Part shown: in pieces, positions 33,469 to 44,752 of the stretch | How the letters are laid out: each line of letters opens with the position of its first letter | Numbering within the stretch: position 1 is the first letter of the stretch | DNA from: Anarhynchus alexandrinus | Taxonomy: Eukaryota > Chordata > Aves > Charadriiformes > Charadriidae | Assembly (NCBI GenBank): GCA_008711295.1 | Contig: VUYV01000089.1 | Span: 2,141,213-2,205,212, forward strand | DNA length: 64,000 nucleotides | Direction of reading: 5' to 3' | Translations under genes and position numbers: made by a program | The notes under the pieces: model-generated | What the model saw: only the letters and a program-made list of their open reading frames with translations | What the model was told of the DNA's origin: nothing | Database searches by the model: none

Positions 33469-36400
33469 GGTAAAGACTGTTACCGTCTCTGTATATGATT
33501 CTGCCTTATGTATGCAGACCTAATTCTTTATCCATTTCAGCATTAAGCTTTACCTATCCCACCCAAAGCTGTGAAGATGTACAAGTTGTGCGCACACATC
33601 AGGCCACACTTTATTGTGTGAATAAAAGCAGGTAAATATGCTACCACTGTTCATAAAATTACAATACATTAGTATATGTGTTTTCTTTAATTCCTCTAAC
33701 TGTGCAACTTCAGTGTTCTCTTCATGATGGTGTTTCTATAAGATACACATATATACAGTACATGCAAGTGTGTACATATATAAAATTACAGTAAATTTTA
33801 AGTAAAAGTATTCCACAAATTTGATAGGTATTGAAATAATTATTCTAATATTAAAAAATTTTACTTTTATAATTATGGAACAGAAGTCTTGTACTTTTGC
33901 TTACTTATCTAATCAGATTATACTAATTTGGATTTAGCTACAAAAAATATTTTTCTGTAGAAGGAAGACATAACAAAAAGATGAAATAAAATCAATCTGG
34001 ACTCCAAATTCAAAATTATTTTGTGGAAAAAAAAAGCTAACCAAATAACACACTTTGACTATTTCATTTTATTTGCAACCACTGACTGAAAAGGGTAGAT
34101 CAATTTAAGAATAGATTATAAGATATTTTAACTTTCTTCTTTATTTTTTATTGCATTCTTTTTGGTTTGTTTTCTTTTTTTTTTAGCAAGTAAATCAGAA
34201 ATTATGCATCTTTGAGCAATTTTTCGTTGACCCTATGGTCTTATTATCGTCAAATAGCAAATGTCATTGTTTACATCCTCACCAGCATTATTTACTTGAC
34301 AATATTTATTACTTGGTAAGCAATATGGATTTCTGACCTCTACTGAAATCAGTTACTTAAAAGCACAAGGATGCTACTGCTCCTACAAGCCTAGATTTAG
34401 AAAAAAAAGAAAAAAAAGATTCTGTCCTCCTGTCCATTTACCTAGTTATGCTATATTTCATTGCATTATAGACAGTATATGACAGGAGATCATAGCTCCC
34501 CCACTCCCCCAACCCCAACCATGTCTTGGTCATGCTGTTCCCATTGATAACATAACATCTGGAGAACCTCTGTTTCCCTTCGTGCTGCAATTACATTCTC
34601 TGTTGTCAACATGCAGAACCCAGCCACACTGGGGTCCTGACACAACAGGGTTAATGGGTATTTACCTTAGTTTGACACCTGAAAGAGTTAAGTACCCATC
34701 TGATATTTAGTACACAGGTGTTCTGTTCACTCTCTTCATTTTGAATGAAACAACCCAAATACCTATTTTTTTCTTTCATGTGAGAATTTGTAAAGTCTTT
34801 CAAATTAACAAGCAGTTTATAACTAGTAGGTTTCTAATGTCTATTACTATACTGCTGCTCAGAAGATTTTGTTTACCGTCTTTGAAACGTGTATGTTCTG
34901 GATATTTTATGAATAGAGGAAAAAAAGCAGTAGTAATTGAAAGAGACAGTATCGAGGGGACAAGGCATCCTCCTTGTTCTCATAATTACTGGTCCAGAAA
35001 CTGTGTTGAAGGGATTGAATATTCAGACAACTGAAAAGGAAAACAACTCTGTTGCTCTCAGCTCATTATACTCTGGCAAATCATTGCCTATTTCACAGGT
35101 TCTCACAATAGTTACTGGGGCCACAAATGTCATCATTAAGTAAGAAAAATAAGTGTAAAGTCACTTTGTCTTCTTCTTTAAGTCTTACGAACAATCTGTG
35201 AAATCACAGATTTTTATTAACTTTCAGCCGAGATGGAATGTCTTACTCTTAACTCTGAAATCTATTAGCATTAACCTCATAAAAGTCCACAGCAAACAAA
35301 AATATCAACAAGCATTTGACTGTGCACTAGATCCATCCAAGTTAACTCTGGCCTGATCCTTCTGTATAGAGCCTCTCATTGAAATAAAGTTGCCATTTTC
35401 CATGAGTTTATTCCATTAACACAATTTACCCCATGTATGCATTTATTTTTTTTAAATCATATATATATTTAAAAATAAGTAGATATCCAGATCAGATTTT
35501 TTGGTGGGGCAAACAGATGAACTCAGTATAACTACTTAAGATGGTAGCTGTCTCTCTTTGTATTAAATACAGAGCCTAGTTTTGGTAATCAGTGAAGGGA
35601 ATATATCATTCTGATATTTTTTAATTGTCTACCATACATCTTTTTTTACCCCTGAGACTATGCCTTTAAAAGTGGTACCAATCTTTTAGTAGTAATAATG
35701 TAATGAACTAACATGAACTGATTTATAATGGTATGCGCCAAATGATCAGAGATACAGCTAAAAGTACAGTTTCAGAAAACCATAAACACCTTTCTCACCT
35801 GTGCTTTCATGCAAATGTTTAAAAAAATATTTCCAAAACCTATCATTTCTGTTTTAAAGACCCTAACAAATTTTCTCACTGCATCTGAAGCTGCGTTTAG
35901 AAGTTATCTATTCCAAGCACAATTACCTTCAAGGAATTTTGGTAAAGATATCAAGCCCTCTATCTCAAGTAAGTGTTCTGAGGTCACAACTATTAAAATT
36001 TTATATACCTTAGTTTATACTCAGAGATGCTGGAAATATTCCCCACTTACCTTTTTGTCAGGGAGAAATTCACGTACGCTCTTCGCAGTCAATTAACAGT
36101 TAAACCTACCTGGCTCTTTCAAGATAGGAATGAATTTTCTGATGATAGCAAGTGACTGAAACTGTGACTGCAGCAGTATAGCACAGGAGACAAGAGATAA
36201 TGCCCTATCAAATCACTTTCAGTATTGGAGATTATAGGAACACCCAGAGCTGAACTTCCATTCAGCAGAAGTCGTCCAAGAAAAAGGGATATAATGAGAG
36301 ACTTCATCTTAGAGCAGTATACTTCTCGGCAAGAAAAGACTGAAATTTATCTAACAGACCGCTGCTTATTTCCTGGGAGATGTTTGAATTGACTTTAGAG

Positions 36401-38384
36401 ATAGGTGACTTGTTATTCCACTAGCAGAGAACACAGAAAACATATTGAAACCAAGCTAGAATGAGAGCTAAAGGAGAAGGCATACTATATGTTTTTCTTT
36501 GTATCCCTCTAAAGAAAGTAATTACTTTTTTTCTTTTTGCCAGTCTTTGTATTTTATTAAAATAAACGCATTTTATTTTGTTTCAAAGTTCACCCTAGTG
36601 CTGCCAGACTGTCAATCACCAAACAGTCCAGAGCTGAAAACAGGGAATGGATTCTCAGCTGTGGAAATCTGTGTCTCAGGAGTAAATCTTCTGTAAGTCT
36701 CTTGGACTGCATCCACTAGGATGTAAGGACGTGATTTCTTGGTCTGATGACACAAGGTGCTGGACAAAGAGGTGAGTGTCCCCTTGGCAAGTGTAAACTG
36801 GAGTATTTTTGAGACTGTATGCATCATCCGTGTGTGCATCACTTGTACCTTAGCAGGAAAGGATATTACCAAGAGAGTGGCAATAAAAATAAACTTTCCA
36901 AAAACCTGGAACTAAAAATACATGTAGTGGAAATGGGATAATATTCATACAAACCATACCAACAATGCCAAAATGTAAATAATAGAAATTGAAATAATAA
37001 TGGCAGTTGATGGTCCTGTGAGCAAGGAAGGTAACCCAAAGGCTTACACAGCCACCAAAATGTTAGATAATTTTTACATCCATTTGCAGATAGAGTTAAT
37101 TAATCTTCCCAGGATTCTGGAAATGTAGCCTGGCTGGTGCCAGTGATCAGCCGATGTTGCTGTTAAGGAATCAGGGAACCAACTCCCAGTGGCAGTGGGA
37201 CTTGTGACATGTGCTGATGAGCTGGAATAAACCTCTCTCACAGGAGATAATAATAATGTTGCATGATAGCTATGTTGCATTGAACATAATTCATGCAGAC
37301 CACTGAAACTAAAAAGCTGGGACACAAAGCGGTTACTTCCAGTCTGGGCTTTCTTCCAGTCTTCTCACAAGTTCACTACCAACACACAGTGGAGTGAATT
37401 GCAGCAAATGTGCTGACTTGTGAAACAAATCCATCTATGGCATCTTAATCCTGGCTCTGTCTGCTGTGATTCCCTGCTGGGTTTAGGTCTTTGGTCATTG
37501 GGTTCTTTAGGTCCCTACCCAACTGAGCTTACCCTGCCAAGTCTGCATGCCTACCTTCTCCTTTAACCTAACATAAAGCTAGTATGGACACACTGTAATG
37601 GTCTTTCTACTCACAAACTCCTCTCCAACTGTATGTTAATTAAGGGTAAAGACAATTATGTGTGGTGTCCTTGTCTTTGTACTGGGAGTAAACCTTCAAT
37701 GACACTTCTGAAGTGCTGGCTCTGACCATCCACTACGTGTAATCTTTAACCAAACTTAAATAGAAGGACAGCCTGATTGTAAACCTCCAGAGAGAGGGAC
37801 TGCACTGCCAGTGTGACAGCTGCCTGCAAAGGGAGGTGGAGGGGGGAAAAGTGAGCAACGGATCCTGAATATGAGGTATAGAGATGGAACATGAGATGGA
37901 GTAGAGACCTCTAAATCAAGCGTTAAATGTTGAGAGGATGTCACTATAAAGTGAGACACAGCTGCCTAAAAGAAAAAGAAGGGCCTAACAGGGCAAGTAG
38001 GGCGTAACAGGGCAAGTATATCAGCAGACAACTGGACTAAATATTCCATGAGATTTCTTCCACGCATACTGCTACAGAAAAAAGCTTACAAATTCACTTT
38101 AACATTTCTGCATGTAATTTATTTTTCCCCCATGCTTTTTAGGGTGATGGTAGTAATTTTTTTTTTTCTTCTAGAATTTTGCTACAGCTTTGATTTTGGA
38201 GGGAATTACAATCCTCTCTTGATTAACACTTTTATTTGAACTACTATTTAAATGAATTGAATACTGCAAGTAACATTCTGAAATATATTTGCATATCATA
38301 TATTGAAGTCAACTAAACAAATATTTCAGAGTGTCATAAAAAGAGCAGAATTTCAGTTTAAGGAGAAATAATCTAGGCATTTTC
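33469..38384. other. Unique AT-rich non-coding DNA
   Basis: No mobile element is recognised. Several frames of 60-97 codons occur: 34741-35034 plus, 35809-36096 plus, 36119-36307 minus with a hydrophobic start MKSLIISLFLG, 36612-36872 minus, and 37074-37325 minus. None has secure splice boundaries at both ends. 34498-34520 is C-rich (CCCCC-ACT-CCCCC-AA-CCCC). A good donor AAGAG/GTGAGTGTC on the plus strand ends at about 36772. Confidence 0.45.
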
Positions 38385-38418
<34 letters not shown>

Positions 38419-38424
38419 GTTATT

Positions 38425-38463
<39 letters not shown>

Positions 38464-38485
38464 ATTGTTATTATTATTATTATTT
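38385..38485 (+). repeat. Compound (TTA)n/(TTG)n microsatellite
   Basis: About 101 bp of pure trinucleotides: an ATT block, a mixed zone, an uninterrupted GTT block, then again ATT. The near-symmetric order ATT-GTT-ATT suggests a GTT expansion inside an older ATT array through an A-to-G change. Likely variable between individuals. Confidence 0.95.
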
Positions 38486-39815
38486 TGACACTCTTGCTCT
38501 GTCCAGGCAAAAGTAAAATCTCAAACAGCTGCTTTATTAGTCTCTGGCTTTTACTGAGTCGAGATGTACTGAGCTATACCACCATAATTCATAGAAATAA
38601 CCGTTCAGGAAGAATGTTGATACCTTGTTATTTCTGCTTCCATTGTTTTATTTGCTTTACACTGCTTAATAATCCTTGTCATGTTATTTTTCATTATTTA
38701 TAAATGTGATAGAGCAGGCAACATATTCTATTCTATGCGGTCCAACTTTCACATGGAACAGTAAGCCAGAGAGAAAAAAAATAGATCATGCACATCTATA
38801 AAACTAGAAACTGTTGTAAAATTGGACTGCTTATGTTTCATTCTTGTCTCTCAGTTCTATTTTTAGCTGAAGGATAGATTCATGCCATTCTATTTTCTTT
38901 TCTTGTTTCATCAGTTATTTTTTAAGATTATCTCATTTCTGGATTTATTTTTCCCTTTAGAGTCATGTATCAAAACAGGATGTCAAAACTACTAGTTCCT
39001 GAAAGGTAACAGTGGCCACCCTGCTGCATTCACTGGTCAGTCTACAGTGACGATCATGGTTCAAAACAAAGGGAACAGAATGACCAGTAAATAGAACAAT
39101 TTAACATTATTGATATCATTACCCAATTGGGTAAATACTTATACATTGATAGTATGTCTTCAATAATTTGAAATGCAAATTTTGTATGGGTTTTCTTGTC
39201 TAAAAATCCTAGTAAAATGGAGTATTAAATGCATGTGTATATATGTGCAGCCCATACTTTCATGTGTACCTATAATGTCAAATATAAATTTTATTTTTAA
39301 CCGACGTGAATACCAAACTAGGTCACTTATTTTGCTCTTCTGAATTTCTTATACAGCCTAAAGTTTGGGAGAGAAATTGAGACTTTTTTCAAGTATTTTT
39401 TTAAAAAAGACATGTAGATAAACCTTACTATGTTTTTCATTTTATCAAAACCTACCAGTGCTCATCACTATCAGCAAAGTTGCCTGCTTATAAATGCATC
39501 TACACAGCTTGAAATATGTATTTGCTTTATGCATTTTAACAGGAAAGCCTTCTGTTTTCCTGTTCACAGCACTACTGTAGCTGAAATACAACAGGCAAAT
39601 CCTGACAGTGCCAACGTTCACAAAGCCAAGAACTTGTTAATCCCTTTCTCTTGGCTGTATGTTTGGGAAAGGGTAGCTTTTTGGAGGAAGAAATAGAGAA
39701 ACAGAAATATTCAATCTATTTGTTACAAGTAAGGTATTAGAAACAAATGATAAAGTAAAACAATAGTAACTGGGTAGTTAGTTGCTGGCTTGGAGGGGTT
39801 CACTTTTTATGTTAT
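38486..39815. other. Unique non-coding DNA
   Basis: AT-rich with no element recognised. The 39430-39696 frame (88 codons, plus) has no splice or family support. Confidence 0.5.
39811..39815 (+). other. Target-site duplication GTTAT (left)
   Basis: Identical to 40398-40402 on the other side of the LTR. Confidence 0.9.
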
Positions 39816-40397
39816 TGTCATGGCTTCAGCTGGGATGGAGTTAATTTTCTTGCTAGCAGCTGGTGTAGTGCTATGTTGGATTTGGGATGAGAAACAGTGA
39901 TGATAGTGCATTAATGTTTTTGGTTGTTGCTAGGCAGTCAAAGCCTTTTCTGCTTCTTGTACCACCCTGCCAATGAGCAGGCTGGGGGGTACAAGAATCT
40001 GGGAGGAGACACAGATGAAACAGCTGTCCCCAACTGACCAGAGGAATATTCCATACCACATGATGTCATGCTCAGTACATAAAGCTGGGGGAAGAAGAAG
40101 GAATGGGGGGAACATTAGGAATGATGGCGTTTGTCTTCCCAAGTAACTGTTACGTGTGATGGAGCCCTGCTTTCCTGGAGACGGCTGAACACCTACCTGC
40201 TGATGGGAAGCAGTGAATGAATTCCTTGTTTTGCTTTGCTTGCATGCACAGCTTTTGTTTTACCTATTAAATTGTCTTTATCTCAATCCACGAGTTTTTT
40301 CTCACTTTTACTCTTCTGATTCTCTCCCCCGTCACAACAGGGGGAGTGAGCAAGTAGCTGTGTGATTCTAGCTGACAGCTGGGGTTAAACCACGACA
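39816..40397 (+). mobile_element. Solo LTR, ERVL-like, with intact target-site duplication
   Basis: 582 bp bounded by TG (TGTCATGGCTTCAGCTGGG) and CA (GGGGTTAAACCACGACA). The 5-base direct repeat GTTAT flanks it perfectly at 39811-39815 and 40398-40402, the size expected for ERVL-type integration. Internal landmarks are GAGGAATATTCCATACCAC, CATGCTCAGTACATAAAGC (TATA-like at 40077-40083), ATTAAA at 40266-40271, TCTTTATCTCAATCCACGAG and GGGGGAGTGAGCAAGTAGC. No gag/pol/env sequence remains between two LTRs, so it arose by LTR-LTR recombination. Confidence 0.93.
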
Positions 40398-40402
40398 GTT
40401 AT
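40398..40402 (+). other. Target-site duplication GTTAT (right)
   Basis: Identical to 39811-39815. Together they define the exact integration site. Confidence 0.9.
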
Positions 40403-40869
40403 TTAGTACCTTTGTACCACTGGTTTGCAAAGTGATGGGATTGTTCCCAGAACAGTCATATCAGAATCAGGAGAGTGCACAACAAAAAAGAGAGGAGGGA
40501 GTGCTGCGCCCACCAGTATGTTGGGAGATAAGAACATCAGATCCAGAAAGGAGGATTACAGAGGCTTTCCGCACCACTTTCCATTAACACAGGTTTGCAC
40601 AGCAGGAACACCCACAGTACATTGTACAGCTGCACTGTTGCACAGTCTTGCCATTGACACTGATGCTGGATCTTCCCCACTCCAATGTGGGAGTTGACTA
40701 CTTTTATAAAAATTAATGTAAATCTGTATTAATGTATGGTTTAGCATGAAGGATAGATCATCTCTCTCAAATCATCTCTTACTTGTCTTAGACTTGTCAG
40801 ACTAGCCCAGTTTTAGCATACGAAGTGATTAGTTCTTATGAGAGCAAAATAAGTGGCTCTCTTAACACT
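40403..40869. other. Non-coding DNA between the solo LTR and a CR1 copy
   Basis: No element is recognised. A 90-codon frame (40425-40697, plus) starts MQSDGIVPRTVISES. It is mildly GC-rich but has no splice or family support. Confidence 0.4.
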
Positions 40870-42727
40870 GAGGCTGTAAGGTACCTTTGGAGATTGTCTA
40901 GTCCAACCTGCTCCTCAAAGCAAGATCAGCCAGAGCAGGTTGTTCCAGCTGGGTTTTGATATCTCCAAGGATGGAGACCCCACAACCTCTCTGAGCATCC
41001 TGCTCCACTGTTTGATCACCCTCACACTAGCAAAGTATTTTCTTATGTATAAATGAATTTTCCTGTGTTTCATTATGTACCCATTGGCTATCTTCCTGTC
41101 ACTGGGCACTGTGGAGAAGAGTCTGGCTCCTTCCTCTTTACTTCCCTGATCTGGTGTTTATACACATTGATAAAATCCTCCCTAAGCCTTCTGTGTTCCA
41201 GGTTCCTCATGTCTCATGTGCTCCAAGCCCTTCATCATCTTCATAGCCATTTGCTGGAATCACTCTAGTATCTCCCTGCCTCTTGTACGGGGCAGCCCAG
41301 CACTGGACCCACAGCACCAGGGCTGAGTAGAGGGAAAGGATCGCCTCCCTCAACCTGCTGACAACACTCTGCCTAATTGAGCCAAGGAAGCTGTTGACCT
41401 TATTTTTCACAGGGGTGCACTGCTGGATCACAGTCAACTTGGTGTATATGAGGACCCTAGGTACAGAACTTTACATTTCCCTTTGTTGAACTTCATGAGA
41501 TTCCTGTCAGCCCGTTTCTCCAGCCTGTCAAGGTCCCTATGAGGAGCAACACAACCTCTTGGTTAATCAACTGCTTCTCCCAGATTACCACAAACTTGCT
41601 GAGGGTGCACTCTCTCCCATTATCTAGGTCATTAATTGAGATGTTAAACAACAATGGCGTCAGTATGAATCTGTGAGATACACCACTAGGGGGTGTCCTC
41701 AAGCTGGACTAGATGCCCTTTGAGCAAGCAGTTGGACCGGTTTTCCATTCACCTCACTATTTATCTAGTCCATACTTCATCAGTTTGTATGTGAGGAAGT
41801 TATAGAAGACAGTGTCAAAAGCCTTGCTAAAGTAAAAATAAACAACATACGCTACTCTCCCCTCCTCCACCAAACCAGTCATCTCATCATAGAAGGATAT
41901 GAAGTTGATCAGGCATGATTCTCTTTCTTAAACCCATGCTCTCTACTCCCAGCTACCTTCTTGTCCTTCAGATATTTGAAGATGGTTACCAGGTTTATTT
42001 GCCCGATCACCTTCCCAGAGATTGAGATGAAGCTTATTGGCCTACAGTTCCCTAGATCCTCCTTCTGGTCCTTCTTGAAGAGAGGACTGACATTTGTTTT
42101 CTTTCAGTTCTCAGAAATCTCCCCCAGTCATCGCAACCTTTCAAAGATGCTTGAATGGCCTCTCAGTGACATCAGCCCATTGCTTCAGTGCTCAGGAGTG
42201 CAAGGGACTTGTGTATATCCAGCTTGTTTAAATGTTCCCTAAGTTGTTCTTTTGCCACAGGTAACTCTTCATTGTTCTGGACTTTCCCACAGTTCTCAGG
42301 TGCCTGATGTTCCTGAGGGCAAATCTTATCAGTAAAGACTGAGGTTAAGAAGGCATTTTCCATGTCCTTTGTCACAAGCTTACCTGCCCAATTCAGCAGT
42401 GGGCACACATTTTTCCTGGTCTTTGTTTTTCTGCTGATATACCTGTAAAAGCCTTTCTCTTTGCTCTCCACATCCTTCAACAGATTCAAATTGAGGTGGG
42501 CTTTAGCTTTCCTAGCTCCATCCCTGCATGGTTGAACAGCGTCTCTGTATTTCTCCTGAATCACCTGTCCCTGCTTCCACTTCTTGTATGCTTCCTTTCT
42601 ATGTTTGATTTTTGCCAGCAGCTCCTTGTTCAGCCTTCCAGGCCTCCTGCCACCTTTTTTTGGCTTCTTGCATGCAGGGATGGACTGTTCTTGAGTTCGG
42701 AGGGGGTGATCCTGGAAAATCAGAAAG
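40870..42727 (-). pseudogene. Long decayed CR1 LINE (ORF2 linker, reverse transcriptase and 3' end)
   Basis: The longest mobile element in the window, about 1.86 kb, reverse-oriented. Going from high to low coordinates, the minus strand carries the linker between endonuclease and reverse transcriptase (MIQEKYRDAVQPCRDGARKA, GFYRYISRKTK, PLLNWAGKLVTKDMENAF), the reverse transcriptase core (VVYFYFSKAFDT-like and NISINDLDNGRECTLSKF segments), the ORF2 C-terminus (IRQSVVSRLREAILSLYSAL) and the 3' untranslated region ending at 40870. Stops, frameshifts and short deletions break ORF2 throughout, so it is an old dead copy. A full-length CR1 is about 4.5 kb; the endonuclease part is missing. Confidence 0.93.
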
Positions 42728-44689
42728 CTGTAATTATGAGTATTAGGTGTTTAATAGTCTAATATAAAGACATTCCTAAAATTATCTTTGTATTATACGC
42801 TTTAAACAGTGAGAAAAGAAACAGGGTTGAATATCTTTGCCATCCATTGATATCAATTGGCACAATAACTCTCTACATTATTTCCTAGTTATTTTTTCAT
42901 GAAAATTCCCACTTCCCTGGGAGAAAAAACTAGTAATTTTATCAATTGCTAGTTAACATCAATATCTGACCCTTGAGATTTTTATTCGTAATTATTCTAA
43001 AATGTCTGGATTTTAAAGGGATTAAATAGGTTAACAGAACCCTTTCATGTTTGCTTTCAGCTTTGCAAGTTCTCAAAAAAAATTAAAAATCCTCATCTTT
43101 ATATATTCCCTGTGCATGTCATTCAGTATTAAAGTAAATGTATTGAATTTACTCAAATCAAATTTTGTATTTTTCAACCATTTGCTTTCAAAAGCAAAAA
43201 TCTTAGGTTTGTGAATAAGTTTGTTGTAAACAATGTTTTGGCAAGATTAGACAAAGATTAACCTATTGCATTTTTTTGGCATGTGATTGCCAAAAAGATA
43301 TAGTTTCATTGTTTTTTGACTAAAGAAATGAAACTTATGAATGAGAAGAACAGTAAATGATGAATAACAAAACCATAAAATTGTTCATGAATGCTGGGGT
43401 TTTTGCATGCAAAACTAAATATTCATACAGAGAACAGTAATTTCCTAAATATTCATGTTGAACAAAAACTTCTCTGCATGAGTGTTTGCTAGCAATGAAT
43501 ATTAAGGAGCAGGAACACGATCTGAAGAAACAGCTGTGCAGAACTGAAACAAATGTTCACTTAACCCTATTTTTGTAGTAGCTGTACAGCTCAATTTATC
43601 AGGAATCTTTCACTCCTTACTTATCGCTTCATCAAGATGCATATATACACAGAGAGAGCTCTTCTATTCCTTCTACACAGTTCTGCCAATTACTGCTATA
43701 AATCAATGTTTTACCTCTTTGCCCCACCCCGGTGTTATACAGGACTTGAGGTCTTGGGAAAGCAAGCAGAGGGTAACCAATTTATTTCCAAACCGCTAGG
43801 CTGGAATTAGATGAAGCATTTTACAACATCCAAAGCCTTTCACTTTCTTGTCACAATCATGAAGGACAAAGGTCCTCGGTGCCCTGTTACTGATTTACAA
43901 TATTGAAACACATTGTAATTTCTATGAGTTTGAATTTGTAAAGGGAAGTAAAACTCTTGGTATTACCAAGTAAGGGATTAATGCTGTCAAGCTAGGTACA
44001 TTACAGCATTGATCCTCCAAACAGCTTGATAGAGCTACATTTGATTTGGTTGAGTGACTTCAATTTAACATGGAACATGACCTTACAAAAAAGAAAAAAA
44101 CAGTCAGTGAATAAATGGATTGCCCATATAGTAAATTTGAAACAAACTGAAGGAGGAGTAGGTAATTGAAAGGCAAATTGTCCCTTCTTACTAGTGAAAT
44201 ATCTGAGTCATTATTCATTCATGGAAGTATTTCCATTGACTTCACTGAGTTTGGGATATAATTTCAGGGGTTTTGTTTTAGCAGAAAATACGGCATAATG
44301 TTCAGTGACTAATGTTATTAATGATTATATATGATTAATGTTATTAATGGAATTTATAAGACTATGCAGAAAATTACTTTGAATATACCCAAAGTTATAA
44401 TTTTATCAGCCAATAATGATAATCCCAGCAGGGAAGGGAAGCCACCTCTTCCTCAGTTAACTCCTTCTGCTATGATTAGATTTTATTTTTTTTTTAAATT
44501 ACGGTAAATAATCAACATTAAGGTCTGTTACTGGATGTTGCAAGAACCACGTGAGATTAAATAGTTTTGAGGGATACTGGTGTCAATGTAGTTCTGCAGC
44601 AAACCAGCACAAAAAGCCATTCAAGCAGTGGAAGTAGCAAACTAACATGTTTTCTCCTCTGCTTTAAAAATTTAAACCTGAAATCTTAC
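42728..44689. other. Unique AT-rich DNA with a motif cluster near 43400
   Basis: No gene or transposon is recognised. 43401-43414 is a perfect 14-base palindrome (TTTTGCATGCAAAA), followed by two exact CTAAATATTCAT words at 43415-43426 and 43445-43456, 30 bp apart. 43273-43296 can form a 9 bp hairpin (TTTTTGGCA/TGCCAAAAA). 44311-44350 has a partial tandem repeat of AATGTTATTAATG. Confidence 0.45.
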
Positions 44690-44752
44690 CTTATTCACCA
44701 AGGGACACACACCAAAGAATCGATACCATTCCACAGAGGCAAGTAGTCTCAT
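44690..44752 (-). CDS. Candidate coding exon with strong donor, unknown gene
   Basis: On the minus strand an ATG at 44752 opens 21 codons (MRLLASVEWYRFFGVCPLVN, then K) ending at a near-consensus donor, GAATAAG/GTAAGATTT. The frame also stays open upstream to a TAA near 44833, giving a hydrophobic stretch (GEIILWFIYWACIM) directly before the ATG. It could therefore be a first exon starting at the ATG or an internal exon with a membrane segment; the possible acceptor at about 44786 lies in a G-run and is weak. The composition is protein-like and more GC-rich than its surroundings. No family is recognised and no partner exon was established. Confidence 0.3.

Noticed and set aside
36119..36307. 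Small protein with signal-peptide-like start (MKSLIISLFLG)
   Set aside because: Only 62 codons in AT-rich DNA, with no convincing promoter, splice or conservation evidence.
36612..36872. 86-codon minus-strand frame overlapping a possible plus-strand exon ending at about 36772
   Set aside because: Strand conflict and no decisive signal; neither can be preferred.
37074..37325. 83-codon minus-strand frame with an acceptor near its start
   Set aside because: Length is within chance, no partner exon, and no recognised domain.
42172..42564. 130-codon minus-strand frame as a host gene
   Set aside because: The peptide is the endonuclease-reverse transcriptase linker of CR1 ORF2.
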